DNA from: Xanthobacteraceae bacterium
Lineage (GTDB): Bacteria > Pseudomonadota > Alphaproteobacteria > Rhizobiales > Xanthobacteraceae
DNA length: 22,383 nt
Assembly (NCBI GenBank): GCA_019746355.1
Contig: JAIESC010000213.1
Location: 1-22,383 of the forward strand
Direction: 5' to 3'
Part shown: positions 8,108-15,117 of the stretch, piece by piece
Layout of the letters: each line of letters opens with the position of its first letter
Numbering within the stretch: position 1 is the first letter of the stretch
Notes under the pieces: model-generated
The model's input: only the letters and a program-made list of their open reading frames with translations
Told to the model about the DNA's origin: nothing
Database searches by the model: none
Made by a program: the position numbers and the translations under genes

Positions 8108-8734
8108 TCAAAGATCGCGGGTTCTCCGCTCCACCGCCCGCTCCCAGACCCGGTCGCGGTCGATGTCGAAGATGAGCGGGAGATCGAACGGCGTCGTGTA
8201 CCAGGAGTTCCGCTTCAACTCGCCTTCCAGCTGGCCCGGTCCCCAGCCGGCATAGCCGAAGATCAGCATGAACTTCTTCGGGCCGTTTCCGGCGGCGATG
8301 TCGCGGATGATTTCCCTGGTCGCGGTCACGGCGACGGTGCCGTTGACGTCGATGATGCCGGCGCGGCGATAGTCCGTGGTGTGCAGGATGAAGCCGAGCT
8401 CCGGCTGCACCGGGCCGCCGAGATAGAGCGGCAGGTTGCCGGTCACGCCTTCGCCGCTGTCGCCGAGGTCCTGCAGGATCTGCGACAGCTTCTGGTCACC
8501 GGCTGGACGGTTGATGATGAGGCCCATCGCGCCGTCCTTGCTGTGGCGGACCATGAGGATGACGGTCTCGCGAAACCGCGGATCGCCCATCTCCGGCGTC
8601 GCCACCAGAAGCTGCCCGGTCAGGAACTGGCCCTGCGGCGCATCGACGGTGGCCGGCGCAGCCCCAAACAGCGCCGCAGGCGCAACGAGCGCCGCAAGCA
8701 GCAGCAACAGCCGCATCGCGCGGATCAGCGTCAT
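8108..8734 (-). CDS. YqgE/AlgH (UPF0301) family protein with export-type N-terminus
   Basis: This 208-residue protein belongs to the AlgH/YqgE (DUF179) family, whose biochemical role is not settled. Family hallmarks are LLVATPEMGDPRF, the GLIINRP strand, YLGGPVQ, and the C-terminal GYAGWGPGQLEGELKRNSW block (160-178). Unusually, the fold is preceded by a basic and then strongly hydrophobic N-terminus (MTLIRAMRLLLLLAALVAPA) that looks like a Sec signal peptide or anchor. It has no lipobox cysteine. The standard cytoplasmic version starts directly at the fold. The start at 8734 is chosen because the upstream gene stops at 8746, eleven bases away; longer readings overlap that gene. It is the last gene of the operon with the FAD monooxygenase and aldo/keto reductase. 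Confidence 0.85.
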   Translation of the reverse strand: MTLIRAMRLLLLLAALVAPAALFGAAPATVDAPQGQFLTGQLLVATPEMGDPRFRETVILMVRHSKDGAMGLIINRPAGDQKLSQILQDLGDSGEGVTGNLPLYLGGPVQPELGFILHTTDYRRAGIIDVNGTVAVTATREIIRDIAAGNGPKKFMLIFGYAGWGPGQLEGELKRNSWYTTPFDLPLIFDIDRDRVWERAVERRTRDL

Positions 8735-8745
8735 AGCTCGCGCCT

Positions 8746-9897
8746 CTAGACCGGTTGCGCCAGCGCCTGGTATGAGCGCGCCACCACGCCGACCGTATCG
8801 GCGTTCGGCGCGCTCGGGTTCTTCTCCCACTCGCCCAAGAGCTCGGAATTCTCGACGATCATACGGCAACGCTCGTAGCGGCGCGCGGTAAAATCCTGCA
8901 GCACCGCCGGCACCCCGCCGCCGGTTTGTCCACTCGCTTCTCCACTCGCTTGCAGGAGGCGCGCCAGCACCACCGAGTCCTCGATGCCGATACTTGCGCC
9001 GCTGGCAAGATGCGGCGTCGTGGTGTGCGCGGCATCGCCGATGACCACGACGCGGCCCTTGTGCCAGGGCGGCGGCAGGATCAGCGAGAAGATCGGCCGG
9101 CAGGTGATCTGCTCCGGCGAGACCACCTCGTCGCGCGCCTTGCCGAGCGCGCCGCCGAACTCGGCCAGCAAGCCGCGCATCATCGCCGGCAGCTCGGCAT
9201 CGGCCCAGCGCGGACGCTCCGGCACGTTCTGCACGATGTAGATGTACATCTGCCGCTCGGAGATCGGGTTGAAGCCGGACTTGTTGGTCGGCCCGAAATA
9301 CGAATAGCGGCCCTGCACCTGCGGCGGCCGGCTCACGGTCGCGCGCCAGTTCATCTGCCCGGTGTAGCGTGGCCGATGCTGCGCGCCGAACAGCACTTCG
9401 CGGATCTTCGAGCCCTGCCCGTCCGCGCCGACGACAAGGTCATAGCGGCCGCGCGCGCGGTCGCTGAACGTCACGTCGACGCCTGTGTCGTCCTGGGTGA
9501 AGGCATCGACCGTGCAGCCGAGCCGGACCGGCACGCCGAGCCGCTTCAATTCGTCCGCCAGCACCTCGTGCACCGCCTGGCGCAGCACGCCCACCGTCGC
9601 CGGATAGTCCGGACCGAGCAGCCGCGGCAGGTCCACGGTGCCCGTGACGTTGCCTTCGGCGTCGCAGGTCTTGAAGTGCGAATAGCCGAAGCCGCGCCTG
9701 ATGCAGCCCTCGACCACGCCGACGCTCTGCAAGGCGCGGAGCGCCGGCCCCTGCAGCGAGATGCCGGTGCCGGGCTCGGTCAGATTCGGGCGGATCTCGG
9801 CGATCTCGCAGGCGATGCCGGCGCGCTTGAGCGCAACGCCGAGCGTCATGCCGGCCATGCCGGCACCGACGATCAGGACGTTGGCGGCCACCGCCAT
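8746..9897 (-). CDS. FAD-dependent aromatic monooxygenase (PHBH-fold)
   Basis: This 383-residue protein is a probable group A flavoprotein monooxygenase, which hydroxylates an aromatic or heteroaromatic ring using NAD(P)H and O2. All three family fingerprints are visible: GxGxxG in VGAGMAGMTLG (10-20), the DG motif ADGQGSKIRE (158-167), and the GD motif in VVIGDAAHTTTPHLASGASIGIEDS (285-308). It has no export signal. The length suits the 6-hydroxynicotinate 3-monooxygenase/salicylate hydroxylase-like group, but the substrate cannot be read from the sequence. It sits 10 bp after the aldo/keto reductase stop and 11 bp before the AlgH gene, so the three are probably co-transcribed. A short 12-bp tandem duplication lies near its 3' end. 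Confidence 0.88.
   Translation of the reverse strand: MAVAANVLIVGAGMAGMTLGVALKRAGIACEIAEIRPNLTEPGTGISLQGPALRALQSVGVVEGCIRRGFGYSHFKTCDAEGNVTGTVDLPRLLGPDYPATVGVLRQAVHEVLADELKRLGVPVRLGCTVDAFTQDDTGVDVTFSDRARGRYDLVVGADGQGSKIREVLFGAQHRPRYTGQMNWRATVSRPPQVQGRYSYFGPTNKSGFNPISERQMYIYIVQNVPERPRWADAELPAMMRGLLAEFGGALGKARDEVVSPEQITCRPIFSLILPPPWHKGRVVVIGDAAHTTTPHLASGASIGIEDSVVLARLLQASGEASGQTGGGVPAVLQDFTARRYERCRMIVENSELLGEWEKNPSAPNADTVGVVARSYQALAQPV
8929..8952. repeat. 12-bp tandem duplication inside the FAD monooxygenase gene
   Basis: Two adjacent 12-mers, tccactcgcttc and tccactcgcttg, differ at one base. They encode a repeated Ser-Gly-Glu/Gln-Ala stretch (within ASGEASGQ) in the variable linker after the GD motif. 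Being in frame, the duplication lengthens a surface loop by four residues without disrupting the enzyme. Confidence 0.7.
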
Positions 9898-9907
9898 CGC
9901 GGCACCG

Positions 9908-10900
9908 TCAGATGTAGAGGCTCGCCATCTGCGCCTCGGGATAGCGCGTGCCCTTCACCGCGCCGGCCGGCACGGCGCTGGCGATCTCGGCCATGTCCGC
10001 GTCGGTGAGCTTGACGCTGAGCGCACCGATGTTCTCCATCATGCGCTTCTTCTGCTTGGTGCCGGGGATCGGGACCACGTCCGGGCCCTGTGCCAGCACC
10101 CACGCGAGCGCAAGCTGTGCCGGCGTGCAGCCTTTACGCTTGGCGATCGCCTCGACCTTCTGCGCCAGCGCCCGGTTGTGGGCGAGGTTGTCGCCGGCAT
10201 AACGCGGCTGGCGCTTCCTGGTGTCGCCGTCAGAGAGCGTCGCCGGATCGGCGATGTCGGAGGTGAGCAGGCCGCGACCGAGCGGCGCGTAGGCGACGAA
10301 CGAGATGCCGAGGCCGCGCGTGGTGTTGCGGGTGTCGTCGGCCTGCTCGCGGTAGAGCAGCGAGAACTCGTTCTGCACGGCCGCGATCGGATGCACCTTG
10401 TGGGCGCGGGCGATGGTCGTGGGCGAGGCTTCGCTCAGGCCCAGCGCGCGGACCTTGCCCTGCTGCACGAGCTTCGCCATCGCGCCGACGGTGTCTTCAA
10501 TCGGCACGGTCGGATCGATGCGGTGCGCGTAATAGAGATCGATGGTGTCGATGCCGAGCCGCTTGAGGCTCGCCTCGCAGGAGCTGACGACGAATTCCGG
10601 CCGGCCGTCGGCATATTTGCCGCCCGCGCCGCCGAGATTGCCGAATTTCGTCGCGATCACCACGCCGGCACGCTTGCCCTTCAGCGCGTTGCCGAGCAGC
10701 GTTTCGTTGTGGCCTTTGCCGTAGGCATCCGACGAATCGAAGAAGGTGATGCCGGCTTCGATCGCGTCATGAATGAGCTGCGTCGCGGCAGCGTCTTCGG
10801 AGGGGCCGTACACGCCGGAAAACGACATGCAGCCGAGCCCGACCCCCGAAACCTCGATACCGGTCTTGCCGAGCGTGCGCTTGGGCAACGATTGAGCCAC
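9908..10900 (-). CDS. Aldo/keto reductase
   Basis: This 330-residue cytoplasmic (beta/alpha)8-barrel NADPH-dependent oxidoreductase has the complete catalytic tetrad: D55 and Y60 in FFDSSDAYG, K85 in VIATKFG, and H126 in YYAHRID. The C-terminal cofactor-binding segment is VVPIPGTKQKKRMMENIGA. It resembles the AKR13/YajO-like group with broad aldehyde and ketone substrates. The start is the GTG at 10900-10898, because a perfect aggagg (10911-10906) sits five bases upstream and no ATG is available there; the longer frame upstream has no family similarity. It leads the operon with the FAD monooxygenase and AlgH protein. The antitoxin frame from upstream continues into this gene in another register. 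Confidence 0.92.
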   Translation of the reverse strand: MAQSLPKRTLGKTGIEVSGVGLGCMSFSGVYGPSEDAAATQLIHDAIEAGITFFDSSDAYGKGHNETLLGNALKGKRAGVVIATKFGNLGGAGGKYADGRPEFVVSSCEASLKRLGIDTIDLYYAHRIDPTVPIEDTVGAMAKLVQQGKVRALGLSEASPTTIARAHKVHPIAAVQNEFSLLYREQADDTRNTTRGLGISFVAYAPLGRGLLTSDIADPATLSDGDTRKRQPRYAGDNLAHNRALAQKVEAIAKRKGCTPAQLALAWVLAQGPDVVPIPGTKQKKRMMENIGALSVKLTDADMAEIASAVPAGAVKGTRYPEAQMASLYI

Positions 10901-11376
10901 GATGTCCTCCTGAATGGTGTGATTTTGCCGGGACGATAGACCGTCAGGCGGCCTGCGCCAACCTTTCTCGCTTGCGATCGCCGGCCGAAAAGGACTGCTG
11001 CGGAGCGCCATGCCAGCAAATCGAGCGGCACTTCGAGCACCCGGGCGATTTCCTTGAGCGCCGCGACCGTGCCCTTGCGCCGGCCATTCTCCAGGTCGGA
11101 GATATAGCCCTGCCCCAGGTGGGTTTTGAAAGCGAGATGGACTTGAGTGATATCTCTCCATTGGCGGATGACGCGGACCGGGTTCTCGCCATCGGCGATC
11201 CGATTGACGACATCGAACGGAATGACAGCGTCTCCGTCGGCAATCTCCTTGCGGGCGCGCGCGACCAGACGCGCGGTGCCCGCGTCCTCGTCGGCCTCAG
11301 CAGCCTTTGCCACCAGCGCCTCATACTCTTTGCGGGGCAGGATTGCGACCTCGCCCTTGCCGGTCTTCACAGTCAT
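10681..11376 (-). CDS. HTH (XRE) antitoxin of a RelE-type TA pair, abnormal 3' end
   Basis: The first 120 or so residues look like a complete antitoxin. A PHD/RelB-like N-terminal part (1-65, starting MTVKTGKGEVAILPRKEYEAL) is followed by an XRE helix-turn-helix (about 70-121, with LGQGYISDLENGRRKGT as the recognition region). Such proteins usually end soon after the HTH, near base 11010. Here the frame stays open for over 100 more residues to 10681 and overlaps the aldo/keto reductase by 220 bases in another register. Residues after about 123 look like out-of-frame translation, so a lost stop or small frameshift is likely; shifting by one base would end the protein at 10944. The ATG at 11376 has agaggg six bases upstream and lies 12 bp after the toxin stop. 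It should neutralise the toxin and repress the locus. Confidence 0.68.
   Translation of the reverse strand: MTVKTGKGEVAILPRKEYEALVAKAAEADEDAGTARLVARARKEIADGDAVIPFDVVNRIADGENPVRVIRQWRDITQVHLAFKTHLGQGYISDLENGRRKGTVAALKEIARVLEVPLDLLAWRSAAVLFGRRSQARKVGAGRLTVYRPGKITPFRRTSWLNRCPSARSARPVSRFRGSGSAACRFPACTAPPKTLPRRSSFMTRSKPASPSSIRRMPTAKATTKRCSATR
10906..10911 (-). promoter_or_regulatory. Ribosome binding site fixing the GTG start of the aldo/keto reductase
   Basis: On the minus strand this reads aggagg, a full match to the anti-Shine-Dalgarno core, five bases before the GTG at 10900. It is the strongest such site in the neighbourhood. Confidence 0.85.
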
Positions 11377-11388
11377 CGCATACCCTCT

Positions 11389-11631
11389 TCAATCATAGAT
11401 GTCGCGGCGGTGTCCTACGGCAACGATCGTGATGGTCTTGGCGTCTTCGAAAAAGATGACGCGATAGTCGCCGACGCGCCGCCTGCACCCGGCCTGACCT
11501 TTCAGCCGCTTCACATCGCCGGTCGCAGCTGACGCGCAGGTCTGAAGCTTGGGCATGATCCGACCACGGATGCTGGCCGTGAGTTCGATCCACTGACGGC
11601 CCGCGGCGGACGTAAAGACGACAGCCTTCAT
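11389..11631 (-). CDS. RelE/ParE-superfamily toxin
   Basis: This 80-residue basic protein matches the small RelE/ParE toxin fold: an N-terminal helix pair, then the diagnostic beta-strand block with KRLKG (41-45), RRRVGDYRVIF (50-60) and the C-terminal VAVGHRRDIYD. RelE-like members cleave mRNA on the ribosome and ParE-like members target gyrase; which applies here cannot be decided by eye. The toxin gene comes first and the antitoxin second, the reverse of classical relBE but usual for higBA-like pairs with HTH antitoxins. Two palindromes and a candidate promoter lie directly upstream. No good Shine-Dalgarno precedes the ATG, so the toxin may be translated weakly or from a nearly leaderless transcript. 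Confidence 0.85.
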   Translation of the reverse strand: MKAVVFTSAAGRQWIELTASIRGRIMPKLQTCASAATGDVKRLKGQAGCRRRVGDYRVIFFEDAKTITIVAVGHRRDIYD

Positions 11632-11640
11632 GCCTTATGG

Positions 11641-11670
11641 ATTATCGCAAACTGCGATACTCGCGTCCAA
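11641..11670 (-). promoter_or_regulatory. Candidate promoter of the toxin-antitoxin operon
   Basis: On the minus strand TTGGAC (11670-11665) is followed, after 18 bases, by GATAAT (11646-11641), a five-of-six match to the -10 consensus. The first operator palindrome overlaps the -10 and spacer, so antitoxin binding would block polymerase. Initiation would fall only a few bases before the toxin ATG. The -35 match is poor. Confidence 0.45.
11643..11659. promoter_or_regulatory. TA operator, proximal palindrome
   Basis: The 17-mer tatcgcaaactgcgata has perfect 7-bp arms around aac. It ends 12 bp before the toxin ATG and differs from the distal site by one base. It is a likely binding site for the XRE antitoxin dimer, judged by position and symmetry. 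Confidence 0.72.
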
Positions 11671-11675
11671 GGCTC

Positions 11676-11692
11676 TATCGCGAACTGCGATA
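11676..11692. promoter_or_regulatory. TA operator, distal palindrome
   Basis: The 17-mer tatcgcgaactgcgata has 6-bp perfect arms around a 5-base centre. Its centre is 33 bp from that of the proximal site, about three helical turns, so two dimers could bind the same DNA face. It ends two bases before the deacetylase stop codon. Confidence 0.7.
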
Positions 11693-11694
11693 AC

Positions 11695-12627
11695 TCAGCG
11701 CATCGGCCGTGCCGTCATGACGGGGCCCTCGCCGGGAACGATGCCAGGCGGCAGCGCGTAACAGAAATCCGCGACTGCGCCCGGCGTGGTCCACCACACC
11801 CGGTCGCGCTTGGCGTGTTCCACGCAATGCTTCAGCGCCCGCCGCAGCGACGGCAGGCGGAACGGCTGGCCGACCACGAAGGGATGCAGCGAGATCGCCA
11901 TCACCAGCGGCTGCGCCGCGCACTGCTCGATCATCTCGTCGAACTGATCGACGATCATGTCGGCGAACTGCTGCGCGGTGTTCTCGCGGTGGATGATCGA
12001 GGCCGAGTCGTTGAGCTCCGCGGGATATGGCACCGAGAGGATCGGCCCCGAGCGCGTCTTCAGCCAGAACGGCTGGTCGTCCGCGGGCCAGTCCATCACG
12101 TATTTGTATCCGGCCTCCTTGAGCAGATCGATCGTGACAACGCTCTCGGCCGCGGCCGGCCCCATCCAGCCCTTCGGCGGCCTGCCCTCGCGCTTCACGA
12201 TCTCCTGCGTCACGTCGTCGATCAGCCGCTTCTCGTCCAGCTCCCAGAGATCGCCCTGCCGCTCGGCATTGGTGCGGCCATGCGCCACCACCTCGTCGCC
12301 GCGGGCCCGGATTTTGTCGGTGATCTGCGGGTAGTACTCGTAGAGCAGCGAGTTGATGTTGTGCGCCGCCGGCAACTTGAACTGCTCGAACATGTCGAAC
12401 AGCCGCCAGATGCCGACGCGGTTGCCGTAATCGCGCCAGGAGTAATTGCGCTGCTGCTGCGGCTCGCCCTTTTTCGCCGGGTCCCAGCCGGTCCCTTTGC
12501 GATAGGCATACACCTCGATGTTGGTCGTGGTGCAGAACGCGAGCCGCTTGCCGCCCGGCCACGAGTAATCTTTTCGCTCGCCGATCGGTGAATAGTCGTA
12601 GCGGTTATGCTTGGGCAGCGTCAGCAT
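11695..12627 (-). CDS. Polysaccharide deacetylase-family, allantoinase PuuE-like hydrolase
   Basis: This 310-residue cytoplasmic NodB-fold (carbohydrate esterase 4) protein is of the subgroup that includes cofactor-light allantoinase PuuE and other amide hydrolases. Landmarks are the N-terminal YDYSPI..RKDYSWPGG, the strand ending in TNIE (36-38, where many relatives have NLE/NVE), DYGNRVGIWRLFD, AHGRTNAERQG (115-125) with the conserved His, GWMGPAAAES, DDQPFW, SVPYP and SLHPFVVGQPFR. There is no signal peptide, which argues against a cell-wall deacetylase. An agaca/gggg stretch precedes the ATG at 12627. It lies 27 bp after the MetE-like gene, so the two are probably co-transcribed. A ring-opening amidase on an imported N-heterocycle is plausible but inferred. 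Confidence 0.85.
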   Translation of the reverse strand: MLTLPKHNRYDYSPIGERKDYSWPGGKRLAFCTTTNIEVYAYRKGTGWDPAKKGEPQQQRNYSWRDYGNRVGIWRLFDMFEQFKLPAAHNINSLLYEYYPQITDKIRARGDEVVAHGRTNAERQGDLWELDEKRLIDDVTQEIVKREGRPPKGWMGPAAAESVVTIDLLKEAGYKYVMDWPADDQPFWLKTRSGPILSVPYPAELNDSASIIHRENTAQQFADMIVDQFDEMIEQCAAQPLVMAISLHPFVVGQPFRLPSLRRALKHCVEHAKRDRVWWTTPGAVADFCYALPPGIVPGEGPVMTARPMR

Positions 12628-12654
12628 CGAAATGTCTCCCCATCTGTAAATCCG

Positions 12655-13821
12655 TCACGCGTTCCACAGCGCCCTGGTGGCAAGGCGCGCACCTTCGGCA
12701 AGGCTCTGGAACTTGGCCCAGACGATCTCCGGCTCGATCTCCGGCGGCTCGTTGACCGACAGCGTCGAAGCGAAGCCGCAATCGGAGCCGGCGATCACCC
12801 GCTCGCGGCCGACGAGCTTTCCAAGCCGCACGATCCGCTCCGCCACCAGCTCCGGATGCTCGACGATCACCGAGGCGTGGGTGATGCAGCCCGGCATCAG
12901 CACCTTGCCGTCCGGCAGCCTGACGTTCTCCCATACGCGCCATTCGTGCTCATGGCGCGGGTTCGCCATCTCGAACGAGTAGTAGCCGGCGTTGATCGTC
13001 ACGATGAGATCGGCGAGGTGCTTCAGCTCGAAGTCGCTGGTGCGCGGGCCCATGTTGATGCCGTAGCAGGTGTGATGGCGCACGCGGTCGGCGGGAATGC
13101 CCTTCAGCGCATGATTGAGGGCGGCGATGCGCTTTTGCGCCCACGAGCGGTGCTGCTCCACCGTGGTGCCGGGGTTGAGCATGTAGTTCATGACGAGGCG
13201 CGGATCGTCGATCTGCACGATGAAGCCCGCGGCGACGATCGCCCGATACTCCTCGCTCAGGGCGTCCGCCACGGCGTAGAGATGCTCCTCTTCGTCCTTA
13301 TAGTGGCGGTTCTCCATCAGCCCGACGCAGCTCGACGGCGACACCGACGGCATGAACACGCCCGCAGGCGATGCGCCCCTGAGCCCGTCCTTGAGGTTCC
13401 GGATGTCGGCTTCGAGCTGCTTCTGCCCGACATACTTCAGCGGGCCGGTGCAGGCATAACGCGTCGGCTGCGTGCCCGAATGCGAGCCGTCGTTGTAGAA
13501 CGCCGGAAACGCCTGGTTCTCCCGGGTGACGCGCACGCCGGGCTTCGGCTTGAACGGCTCGAGACCGCTCAGCCGGTCGGTAACGTAATACTGAAAGCTC
13601 GTCTTCGACAGCTCGCCGTCGCTGACGATATCGACACCAAGCTCGGCCTGCTTCTTGACGATGTCGCCCACCGCCTGATGCAGCTCGTCGGCGAGCGCGT
13701 TGGCGTCATAGCTCTGGCCGGACATGCGCGCGAACAGCTTGGCCGACAATGATTGTGGACGCGGCAGGCTGCCGACATGCGTGGTGAGAATGCGGCGTTG
13801 ACGTTCTTCAAGAAGCGGCAT
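12655..13821 (-). CDS. MetE-like (cobalamin-independent methionine synthase II family) zinc methyltransferase
   Basis: This 388-residue protein corresponds to the C-terminal catalytic barrel of MetE without the N-terminal half. The start TTHVGSLPRP (13-22) is characteristic. The zinc ligands of MetE can be matched: H250 and C252 in HHTCYG, E284 in YSFEMANP, and C348 in AGSDCGF. Authentic MetE is about 750 residues; these short forms are common in alphaproteobacteria and in several cases serve methyl-transfer steps other than bulk methionine synthesis. It lies between a TctC binding protein (119 bp upstream) and the deacetylase (27 bp downstream) on the same strand. That context suggests a catabolic role, such as demethylation of an imported compound, rather than housekeeping methionine production; this is inference. 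Confidence 0.86.
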   Translation of the reverse strand: MPLLEERQRRILTTHVGSLPRPQSLSAKLFARMSGQSYDANALADELHQAVGDIVKKQAELGVDIVSDGELSKTSFQYYVTDRLSGLEPFKPKPGVRVTRENQAFPAFYNDGSHSGTQPTRYACTGPLKYVGQKQLEADIRNLKDGLRGASPAGVFMPSVSPSSCVGLMENRHYKDEEEHLYAVADALSEEYRAIVAAGFIVQIDDPRLVMNYMLNPGTTVEQHRSWAQKRIAALNHALKGIPADRVRHHTCYGINMGPRTSDFELKHLADLIVTINAGYYSFEMANPRHEHEWRVWENVRLPDGKVLMPGCITHASVIVEHPELVAERIVRLGKLVGRERVIAGSDCGFASTLSVNEPPEIEPEIVWAKFQSLAEGARLATRALWNA

Positions 13822-13940
13822 TGAGGCGTTCCGTGATGCGGGACGATGGAGGGAAGGCGCGCGCGATTAAACTCCGCTCCGCCGGGCAACACAACGTTGG
13901 GCATGGTGGTGGGCCGCCGCAGGAATCCATGCGGCTGCGC

Positions 13941-14945
13941 TCATTCGAGCTGGAGCTTCGCGTCGTCGACGAACCTCTTCCAGCGCGCCGACTCGACCTT
14001 GATCGTCTCGACGAACTCGGCGGGCGTGCTTGCCATCGAGCGGAAATAGGTCGGCTCGAACACCCGGGCGCGGAAATCCGGATCGCCGATCATCTTCTTC
14101 ACCTCGGCGCTGAGCCGGTCGATGATCGCGGGCGGTGTTCCCGCCGGCGCGAACAGTCCGTGCCACGCCGTCGCCTCGAAGCCCGGCAGGGCTTCGGCGA
14201 GCGCAGGCACGTCCGGCAGCAGCGCCAGCCGCTCCGCAGTGCAGACCGCAAGGATCCTCACCTTGCCTTCCTTCGCGAGCGGCAGGGCCTGCCCGAGGCT
14301 GATGAAGGTCATCGGCACGTGGTTCGCCACAACGTCGGTCAGCATCGGCGCGGCGCCCCGGTACTGCACCGGCGTGAACTTCAGCCCCGCCATGTGCTGG
14401 AGCATCTCCATGTAGACATGCGGCGTCGAGCCGGGCCCGAAGGTGCCGAAGTTGATCTCGGCGGGCTTGCTCTTCGCCAATGCAATCAGCTCCTTCGCGT
14501 TCGCGGCCGCAAACATCGGGTTGGCAATCAGGACCTGGTCGACCTTGGCGATGCCGGTGATGGGCGTGAGGTCCTTCAGCGGATCGTAGGAGAGCTTGCC
14601 GTAGAGATGCGGGTCCAGCACGATCGCGCCCTCCTGCGCGACCAGCAGCGTGTAGCCGTCGGGCGGCTGGGTCATCACGTAATTGACCGCGATCTGAAAA
14701 TTGCCGCCTGCCCGGTTTTCGACGATCACCTGCTGGTTGAACGCAGTCTGAAGCTGCTGGGCGACCGCCCGCGCGAGCGTATCGGCAAGTCCGCCAGGCA
14801 CCACCGGCACGACGATGCGGATGAGCCGGTTCGGATAGTCGCCGGCCGGCTGCGGCCGCGCCTCGCCTGCCGCGAGAACGAGCCATGCGGCAAACGCCAG
14901 CATGCCCCCCATGCAACGGACACCACGGCCCATTCGGTACTGCAT
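13941..14945 (-). CDS. TctC/Bug-family periplasmic solute-binding protein
   Basis: This 334-residue tripartite tricarboxylate transporter receptor homologue has an N-terminal basic plus hydrophobic segment (residues 5-27), consistent with Sec export, with the mature protein starting near residue 30. Family landmarks are YPNRLIRIVVPVVPGGLADTLAR (37-59), VIVENRAGGNFQIA, PPDGYTLLV and VQYRGAAPML, with length normal for the family. The ATG at 14945 is preceded by aagagg at a spacing of about eight. It is divergent from another TctC gene at 15118 and is followed on the same strand by the MetE-like and deacetylase genes, so it may deliver or sense their substrate. The ligand is unknown. Confidence 0.87.
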   Translation of the reverse strand: MQYRMGRGVRCMGGMLAFAAWLVLAAGEARPQPAGDYPNRLIRIVVPVVPGGLADTLARAVAQQLQTAFNQQVIVENRAGGNFQIAVNYVMTQPPDGYTLLVAQEGAIVLDPHLYGKLSYDPLKDLTPITGIAKVDQVLIANPMFAAANAKELIALAKSKPAEINFGTFGPGSTPHVYMEMLQHMAGLKFTPVQYRGAAPMLTDVVANHVPMTFISLGQALPLAKEGKVRILAVCTAERLALLPDVPALAEALPGFEATAWHGLFAPAGTPPAIIDRLSAEVKKMIGDPDFRARVFEPTYFRSMASTPAEFVETIKVESARWKRFVDDAKLQLE

Positions 14946-15117
14946 TGCTCAAGCCTCTTGGTTGCCGGCCATATGACGTTGTCACCTGGCCACCTGCGCT
15001 GCAAGCGGCCTGCCGAGAAACCAGCCAGCAATGGAGACGGACGAAAAGATCGGGGACGCACACGCCCGGCTGCGCTAGCCTGCGGACACAAAAGAAAATC
15101 GCACGGGAGGATGACGA
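14946..15117. other. Divergent intergenic region between two TctC genes
   Basis: This 172-bp gap must carry promoters for both flanking genes. Apart from the two ribosome binding sites I saw no strong -35/-10 pair or long palindrome. It could allow one regulator to control both binding-protein genes. Confidence 0.5.

Noticed and set aside
5389..8175. A 928-residue open frame on the plus strand running antisense to glpD and over the TctC gene
   Set aside because: It is dominated by Arg, Ala, His and Gly with no recognisable domain, and both genes it overlaps show strong family motifs. It is a high-GC shadow frame.
9908..11161. An aldo/keto reductase with an 87-residue N-terminal extension
   Set aside because: The extension is out-of-frame antitoxin sequence. 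A perfect aggagg and GTG at 10900 give the normal start.
13867..15063. A 398-residue minus-strand frame over the TctC gene at 13941-14945
   Set aside because: It is a different register from the TctC protein, is arginine-rich and lacks domains, so it is a shadow.
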